From the NCBI GenBank assembly GCA_001515955.1, contig LOES01000102.1:1-10278 (forward strand): a stretch of 10,278 bases of DNA. Direction: 5' to 3'. The position numbers and the translations under genes are program-made. The notes beneath the pieces were generated by a model. It was not told where the DNA came from, did no database searches, and saw only the letters and a program-made list of their open reading frames with translations. The stretch is from Clostridia bacterium BRH_c25 (lineage in GTDB: Bacteria > Bacillota_A > Clostridia > Lutisporales > Lutisporaceae). Positions within the stretch are counted from its first letter, which is position 1. Each line of letters begins with the position of its first letter. Positions 6,793 through 10,278 of this stretch are shown in pieces.

Positions 6793-7788
6793 ATGATAGT
6801 ATCTAGTTTCCAATACCATACTCCTGAATCCATTTCTAATGCGTACGATTTTAAAAAAAAGTATGAAGACTCTGTTTACTTAGGAGGAGGAACAGATTAT
6901 ATACCTTTATTGAAATACAATCTTAAAAAACCTAAAAATGTTATAAGCTTGGAAAAAATTATGGAATTAAAAAATATAGAAGAGAATGAAGACGGAATAT
7001 TTATAGGCTCAATGGCTGCTTTGACAGAAATCTATAAAAATAGATTAATTATAAATTCTTTTCCATCACTAGCCCAAGCCGCCAGAAGAGTGGCTTCACC
7101 ACAGATACGAAACATGGGGACCATAGGCGGCAATGTTCTGCAAGATAGGAGGTGTATGTACTTTAATCAATCAGAAGCTTGGAGAAGTAATTTAGCTCCA
7201 TGCTTTAAATTAGGAGGTGATATATGTCATCAAGCTCCAAAATCTGATTTATGCAGGGCCTTATATTATTCAGATATTGCTCCTGTATTATTGAGCTTAG
7301 ATGCCGAAGCAGAAATGTTTGACGGGGAATTAAGAAGAATAGCTGTAAGTGAGCTTATAAAAAGCCATGTGGAAAGGAACGGATTACTAAAGACCCATGA
7401 CTTCATTTTAAAAGGTTTTTATATTCCCTATTTACCGGAAAACTCTGGGACAAAATTTGAGAAATATAGCTTAAGGGCTTCAATAGATTTTCCTACTATG
7501 AATATAGCCGCGAGATATTCAAAGAGTAAAGAGAATATAATTATCAAAATAATAGCAGGGGCTGTATCCCCTATACCAATAGAATTAGATGATACTGAAG
7601 CCATGATAATTAACAATCTTGATGAGCTGGAAAATTCTAAGGAAGATATAGCAAAATTTGCCCTTTCAGAAATGACAAGAAAAAGTTTGCTGGTAAGAGA
7701 AACTGGGATATCTATAAAGGTAAAGAGAAATACTTTTAAAAACATCTTACGGATTGTAGACGATTTAGTTTTTATGATTATACAATAA
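6793..7788 (+). CDS. FAD-binding subunit with HcrB-like extra [4Fe-4S] motif
   Basis: A 331-aa flavoprotein subunit that passes electrons between the [2Fe-2S] subunit and an external partner. FAD-binding motifs are GGGTDYIPL (31-39) and MGTIGGN (108-114), followed by the CO-dehydrogenase-flavoprotein-type C-terminal domain. Between them is an insertion with C121, C137, C145 and C154 (RRCMYFNQS..W, APCFK, GDICH, SDLC). The gaps of 16, 8 and 9 equal those I recall for the [4Fe-4S] ligands of 4-hydroxybenzoyl-CoA reductase beta subunit (C122, C138, C146, C155). Ordinary XdhB-type subunits lack these. The ATG is preceded by AAAAGGGGTGA at proper spacing, 31 bases after the previous stop. The subunit is clear; the extra cluster is a strong prediction. 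It does not by itself prove 4-hydroxybenzoyl-CoA activity. Confidence 0.92.
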   Translation: MIVSSFQYHTPESISNAYDFKKKYEDSVYLGGGTDYIPLLKYNLKKPKNVISLEKIMELKNIEENEDGIFIGSMAALTEIYKNRLIINSFPSLAQAARRVASPQIRNMGTIGGNVLQDRRCMYFNQSEAWRSNLAPCFKLGGDICHQAPKSDLCRALYYSDIAPVLLSLDAEAEMFDGELRRIAVSELIKSHVERNGLLKTHDFILKGFYIPYLPENSGTKFEKYSLRASIDFPTMNIAARYSKSKENIIIKIIAGAVSPIPIELDDTEAMIINNLDELENSKEDIAKFALSEMTRKSLLVRETGISIKVKRNTFKNILRIVDDLVFMIIQ

Positions 7789-7814
7789 TAAACTATAGAG
7801 AGGAGATATATTAT

Positions 7815-9230
7815 ATGGATAAATTATCAAAAGAAAAAAAAGTAAAGACGACGCATTTATTTAAAGAATTTCCTCATTCATATGTGATTTTATTTGTTAT
7901 TTTAATTATCATGGCTATAGCAACCCACATTATTCCAGCAGGTGAATTTAATAAAATACAGGTAGGAGGAAAGACAGTAGCAGAAGCAGGTAGTTTTCAC
8001 TTTATAGAATCTTCACCAATATCATTTTTCCAACTTTTTCTTGCAGTTCCTTTAGGAATGCAATCAGGTGCAACTTTGATATTTATGATTCTGTTAATTG
8101 GAGGGGCAATTAGAATATTTGACAGTACGGGAGCTATCAAAGCTGCATTATTGAGCCTTCTAAAAGTCATTGGGACGGATAAAGGCTCGTGGATACTTGG
8201 TGCACTTGCTGTTTTCTTTGCATCATTAGGAGCCTTTCCAGCAATGCTTGAATCTTCTATACCTTTTGCGCCGATATGTATTGCAATTTGCCTTGCTCTT
8301 GGATACGATTCACTTGTTGGTGTCGCAATATCACTTTTGAGTGTTGTAGTAGGATGGACTGCAGGACCAACAAATCCATGGACGGTTGGTGTTGGACAGT
8401 CAATAGGTGAGTTACCAATGTTCTCGGGCTTTGGATTGAGGTTCATGCTGCTCATAGTTTATACTGCAATTGTTATTGCATATGTTTTATGGTATGGCAA
8501 TAAAGTAAAATCAGGCCAGAGGAAAAGCCTGGTTGAGGGTATTGATGTTTCGGAATATGATACTTATAAGACCACGGAAAATATAGAATTTACAATGAGA
8601 CATAAATTAGTATTACTTACATTAGTTGCAACAATAGGATTTATTTTATATGGGACATTTAACTGGAATTGGGGAATTAATCAGATGTCGGCCACCTACA
8701 TAATCGGTGGAATAGTTGCAGGCGTTATTGCAGGATATAATGGCAGTAGAATTTCAAAGGAGCTCATAGAAGGCGGACAAGCAATATTTATGGCAGCAAT
8801 GGCAGTAGGTTTAGCCAGAGGCATATCGGTAATTATGGATACCTCAAAAATAGGGGATACTATAGTTTACTACCTATCACTGCCATTAGAGGGTTTACCC
8901 TCCGCCCTAACTGCATTAGGTATGTTTATTATTCAGACTATCCTTAACTTTTTTATACCTTCAGGAAGCGGACAGGCTATGGTTACACTTCCGATAATGA
9001 TACCATTGTCGGATTTGGTAAATGTTAGTAGACAAACGGCTATACTTGCATTTCAGATGGGTGATGGCTTATCCAATCTATGCTATCCAACGATGTCTGT
9101 TACAATAGCCTATCTTGCACTAGGAAAGGTACCATTTAATAAATGGATTAGATTTGCTTTGCCTTTCATTATAATTGCATGGGCAGTTTCCGCAGCATTC
9201 TTGGTAGTAGCTTCTGGATTAAATTGGTAA
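7815..9230 (+). CDS. YfcC/DcuC-family membrane transporter
   Basis: A 471-aa integral membrane carrier with about 11-12 hydrophobic helices, the first at residues 22-41 and the last at 447-467, and a charged cytoplasmic-looking loop at about 228-262. Family signatures are IIPAGEF (39-45) after the first helix, FIPSGSGQAMVTLPIM (380-395) and RQTAILAFQMGDGLSN (406-421). These place it in the YfcC branch of the C4-dicarboxylate anaerobic carrier superfamily (Pfam DcuC), whose members include putative arginine/ornithine or amino-acid and organic-acid carriers. The ATG has GAGAGGAG at good spacing, 26 bases after the FAD subunit, so it is the last gene of the operon. It probably moves the hydroxylase substrate or product, but the substrate of YfcC proteins is poorly known. 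Confidence 0.88.
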   Translation: MDKLSKEKKVKTTHLFKEFPHSYVILFVILIIMAIATHIIPAGEFNKIQVGGKTVAEAGSFHFIESSPISFFQLFLAVPLGMQSGATLIFMILLIGGAIRIFDSTGAIKAALLSLLKVIGTDKGSWILGALAVFFASLGAFPAMLESSIPFAPICIAICLALGYDSLVGVAISLLSVVVGWTAGPTNPWTVGVGQSIGELPMFSGFGLRFMLLIVYTAIVIAYVLWYGNKVKSGQRKSLVEGIDVSEYDTYKTTENIEFTMRHKLVLLTLVATIGFILYGTFNWNWGINQMSATYIIGGIVAGVIAGYNGSRISKELIEGGQAIFMAAMAVGLARGISVIMDTSKIGDTIVYYLSLPLEGLPSALTALGMFIIQTILNFFIPSGSGQAMVTLPIMIPLSDLVNVSRQTAILAFQMGDGLSNLCYPTMSVTIAYLALGKVPFNKWIRFALPFIIIAWAVSAAFLVVASGLNW

Positions 9231-9273
9231 AAGACGGAAGATAAGGAAATTATATATAGGAGAAAAAATAATT

Positions 9274-9314
9274 AACGAGCTATATTTGTTATGGTTACAG
9301 ATATGGCTCGTTTT
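9274..9314 (+). terminator. Intrinsic terminator of the hydroxylase-transporter operon
   Basis: AACGAGCTATAT (9274-9285) pairs with ATATGGCTCGTT (9301-9312), 12 bp with one G-U, 15-base loop, followed by TTTT. It lies 43 bases after the transporter stop. The T-run is short, so termination may be incomplete. Confidence 0.7.
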
Positions 9315-9614
9315 ATGTTGTACATTTCGGTCCGAACTGACAAAAGTCTTACACCAGCTCTATCGCACATGGACTTCAAAGGCGGCTGCAGCTGCCTTGA
9401 TTCCTTGATTGCCGGGATAACTATAGAATAAAAGCCTGCCGTTACATCAACTAATTACAGACAAAATGTCTTATTTAGCTCCGATTCAAACATTACATAT
9501 TTTAGGTATTAGATTTTGTTGTGGGACATGGTGAGAGATAACTTATTACAGAAGTACTGAGTAAGTATTTGTACTATTATAGATAGAATTATATTTATCG
9601 CTTACTTTGGTAAT
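9315..9614. other. Gene-free spacer
   Basis: No ORF with a credible start or ribosome binding site is found on either strand. An open minus-strand stretch (about 9272-9454, 60 codons) has no proper start and runs through the terminator, so it is not called. A GC-rich near-palindrome at 9376-9400, centred on GCTGCAGC, stands out from the AT-rich surroundings and may be a site or a relic of mobile DNA. Confidence 0.5.
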
Positions 9615-9663
9615 GAGTGTCAAACATTGGTTCAATATTTCATTGCATCAATGTTTGACACTC
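9615..9663. repeat. Perfect 15-bp inverted repeat
   Basis: GAGTGTCAAACATTG (9615-9629) is exactly inverted at 9649-9663, with a 19-base loop. No T-run follows on either strand, so it is not a terminator. Its right arm contains TTGACA (9655-9660), a perfect -35 sequence, although the best -10 candidate (TTATAG, 9681-9686) is 20 bases away, which is long. It could be a REP/MITE hairpin, an IS end relic, or an operator over a small-RNA promoter. GTGTCAAA appears again at 9854-9861. Confidence 0.6.
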
Positions 9664-9727
9664 TATTGATTTTACTGGGTTTATAGCATGTAAAGTGCCA
9701 AAGATTCGTGCAAATCACCATATATTT

Positions 9728-9767
9728 GCTCCTTATTCATTGATGAATAAGGAGCTTTTGTTTTTTT
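9728..9767 (+). terminator. Orphan strong intrinsic terminator
   Basis: GCTCCTTATTCA (9728-9739) pairs perfectly with TGAATAAGGAGC (9744-9755), 12 bp, TTGA loop, then TTTTGTTTTTTT. It is a textbook terminator, yet no gene ends upstream within about 500 bases and the operon already has its own terminator. It may end a small RNA starting after the inverted repeat, serve as a back-up for the operon, or be left from a lost gene. Confidence 0.8.
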
Positions 9768-9863
9768 GTTTAGCAACGCTTTATATGAATGATATGATTT
9801 GGCATGTGAACTGCAATGATATGTAAGTTTATGTAAGAGGTAATTGGTGAGGGGTGTCAAATT

Positions 9864-9929
9864 ATGCTAATTAAAGGAGTTTACTTGCAAGATTATGATG
9901 AATCTAATTGTGTTGGACATCATGTATGA
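9864..9929 (+). CDS. Possible 21-aa ORF, doubtful
   Basis: The ATG has GAGGGG (9849-9854) nine bases upstream and the ORF encodes MLIKGVYLQDYDESNCVGHHV. I recognise nothing in it. An internal AAAGGAG and TTG in the same frame are likewise unconvincing. It may be the start of a decayed gene. Included only because of the ribosome binding site. Confidence 0.2.
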   Translation: MLIKGVYLQDYDESNCVGHHV

Positions 9930-9942
9930 GACTTAATATATA
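9913..9942 (+). promoter_or_regulatory. Possible promoter of the interrupted membrane gene
   Basis: TTGGAC (9913-9918) lies 18 bases before TATATA (9937-9942). The start would fall near 9949, just before an operator-like palindrome, leaving a leader of about 65 bases to the ATG at 10014. Confidence 0.35.
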
Positions 9943-9955
9943 AAAAAATCTAAAA

Positions 9956-9997
9956 ATGTTTTGAAGTACAAAACATGAAACCATAGAAGTACAAAAC
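9956..9997. promoter_or_regulatory. Operator-like palindrome and direct repeat
   Basis: ATGTTTTG (9956-9963) and CAAAACAT (9969-9976) form a perfect 8-bp inverted repeat around AAGTA. GAAGTACAAAAC occurs at 9963-9974 and again at 9986-9997, 23 bases apart, about two helical turns, so a second half-site lies on nearly the same face of the DNA. The placement just after the predicted promoter suggests a repressor site for the gene at 10014. The repeats are seen directly; the role is inferred. Confidence 0.4.
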
Positions 9998-10013
9998 TGA
10001 AAGAGAGAACTAT

Positions 10014-10088
10014 ATGAATGAGCTAAGGATTAGAGATCTTGAACTAAAAGGAATTGAAGGTTGGCTGGCATTTGCTGCGGTAGTGTAA
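10014..10088 (+). pseudogene. 5' fragment of a DUF2569-like membrane protein gene, cut by the IS
   Basis: An ORF starts at ATG 10014 after AAGAGAGAAC and runs 24 codons to a TAA at 10086-10088. The reading frame includes LKGIEGWLAF, very like the LKGIGGWLIL opening of DUF2569-type small membrane proteins, which continue into several transmembrane helices. Here the frame enters the end of an IS256-family element at about 10083 and stops almost at once, so the last codons come from the IS. The rest of the gene is expected beyond the far end of the element, outside the window. The family assignment rests on a short motif. Confidence 0.5.
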
Positions 10089-10113
10089 AATATTTTGTGT
10101 AAACCGGTGGAGA

Positions 10114-10157
10114 ATCCTCTTGGATTAATGTTAAGATAAATATTAATTCAGGAGGAT
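10114..10157 (+). promoter_or_regulatory. Hairpin that sequesters the transposase ribosome binding site
   Basis: Positions 10114-10129 (ATCCTCTTGGATTAAT) pair with 10142-10157 (ATTAATTCAGGAGGAT) over 16 continuous pairs, two of them G-U, with a 12-base loop. The right arm holds GGAGG, the Shine-Dalgarno of the ATG at 10164. Transcripts entering the element from outside would form the stem and block translation, as is known in principle for other insertion sequences such as IS10 and IS50. Confidence 0.6.
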
Positions 10158-10163
10158 ATTTTT

Positions 10164-10278
10164 ATGGCAAGACAAAGAAAGCTTACTCCAGAACGCAAGG
10201 CGTTCATCAGTGGATTACTTGAGCACTACAGACCAGAAACCGCACAGGATGTTCAGGAAATGCTCAAAGATTTGCTAG
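10164..10278 (+). CDS. IS256-family transposase (Mutator type), N-terminal part, runs off the edge
   Basis: Thirty-eight codons are visible and the frame is still open at the last base; the apparent TAG at the edge is out of frame (the codons end CTA then G). The start has GGAGG (10151-10155) eight bases upstream. The protein begins MARQRKLTPERKAFISG, and the stretch around AQDVQEMLKDLL matches the conserved N-terminus of IS256-family DDE transposases, which normally continues into GxxxQxMLEAEMDxxLGY. The catalytic DDE residues lie outside the window. The full protein should be about 400 residues and would catalyse copy-paste transposition through a circular intermediate. Confidence 0.85.
   Translation, partial: MARQRKLTPERKAFISGLLEHYRPETAQDVQEMLKDLL

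Larger units (their letters stand above)
10083..10278 (+). mobile_element. IS256-family insertion sequence, left end, partial
   Basis: The element is recognised by its transposase. The left end is placed at about 10083 because the interrupted host ORF loses its family-like sequence there and GTGTAAAATATTTTG begins. GTGTAAA is repeated at 10083-10089 and 10097-10103. IS256 elements have imperfect terminal inverted repeats of about 20-30 bp and make 8-bp or so target duplications; neither can be tested here because the right end is outside. The exact boundary is uncertain by a few bases. Confidence 0.75.

Noticed and set aside
7428..8455. Minus-strand ORFs antisense to the FAD subunit and transporter
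   Set aside because: Shadows of well-supported plus-strand genes; no ribosome binding sites or family features.
3986..9230. Naming the enzyme 4-hydroxybenzoyl-CoA reductase
   Set aside because: Only the FAD subunit's cysteine motif supports it; no CoA ligase or benzoyl-CoA pathway gene is in the window, so a specific substrate is not claimed.
9272..9454. 60-codon open minus-strand frame downstream of the transporter
   Set aside because: No credible start, passes through the terminator hairpin, and I could not match it to any family.
1..10278. CRISPR array, tRNA or rRNA genes
   Set aside because: No regularly spaced repeats, cloverleaf-like or ribosomal RNA-like sequences were seen when reading both strands by eye.
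10276..10278. Apparent TAG stop at the window end
   Set aside because: Out of frame with the transposase start at 10164; the final complete codon is CTA, so the gene is open at the edge, not truncated by a stop.

Overview
The window looks like a chromosomal stretch from a low-GC, anaerobic Firmicute (class Clostridia or a close relative). The evidence is the AT-rich coding sequence, strong GGAGG-type ribosome binding sites, A/T-rich intrinsic terminators, and a molybdenum hydroxylase of the kind common in amino-acid- and purine-fermenting clostridia. This assignment is inferred from style and gene content, not from a marker gene.

Layout. Positions 1-240 hold a consensus-like minus-strand promoter that fires off the left edge, then two long hairpins. 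The second hairpin buries the ribosome binding site of a 19-codon leader ORF (242-301). That ORF overlaps a 69-aa predicted single-pass membrane protein (294-503). From 481 to 695 there are four alternating GTGCCAGG / CCTGGCAC half-sites forming two REP- or MITE-like hairpins. A large regulator gene follows (779-3829; winged helix, BTAD, AAA/STAND ATPase, TPR-like repeats) and ends at a near-perfect terminator. Next is a four-gene operon: [2Fe-2S] subunit (3986-4495), molybdopterin subunit (4497-6761) and FAD subunit (6793-7788) of a xanthine-dehydrogenase-family enzyme, then a YfcC/DcuC-type transporter (7815-9230), closed by a hairpin terminator. Positions 9315-10013 have no convincing gene but contain a perfect 15-bp inverted repeat, an orphan intrinsic terminator and an operator-like palindrome. 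At the right edge an IS256-family element has inserted into the start of a small DUF2569-like membrane protein gene. The window ends inside its transposase.

How the genes fit together. The three hydroxylase subunits form the usual electron path: Mo-pterin, two [2Fe-2S] clusters, FAD. The FAD subunit carries four cysteines with the spacing of the extra [4Fe-4S] cluster of 4-hydroxybenzoyl-CoA reductase. The complex may therefore handle low-potential electrons and need not be a classical xanthine oxidizer. The transporter probably imports the substrate or exports the product. The BTAD/ATPase regulator just upstream, transcribed in the same direction but insulated by a terminator, is the natural candidate activator. 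The substrate cannot be read from this window.

The most unusual items are the HcrB-like cluster motif, the two cases of hairpin-sequestered ribosome binding sites (leader ORF and IS transposase), the GTGCCAGG repeat array next to the regulator, and the regulatory-looking but gene-poor 3' intergenic region.
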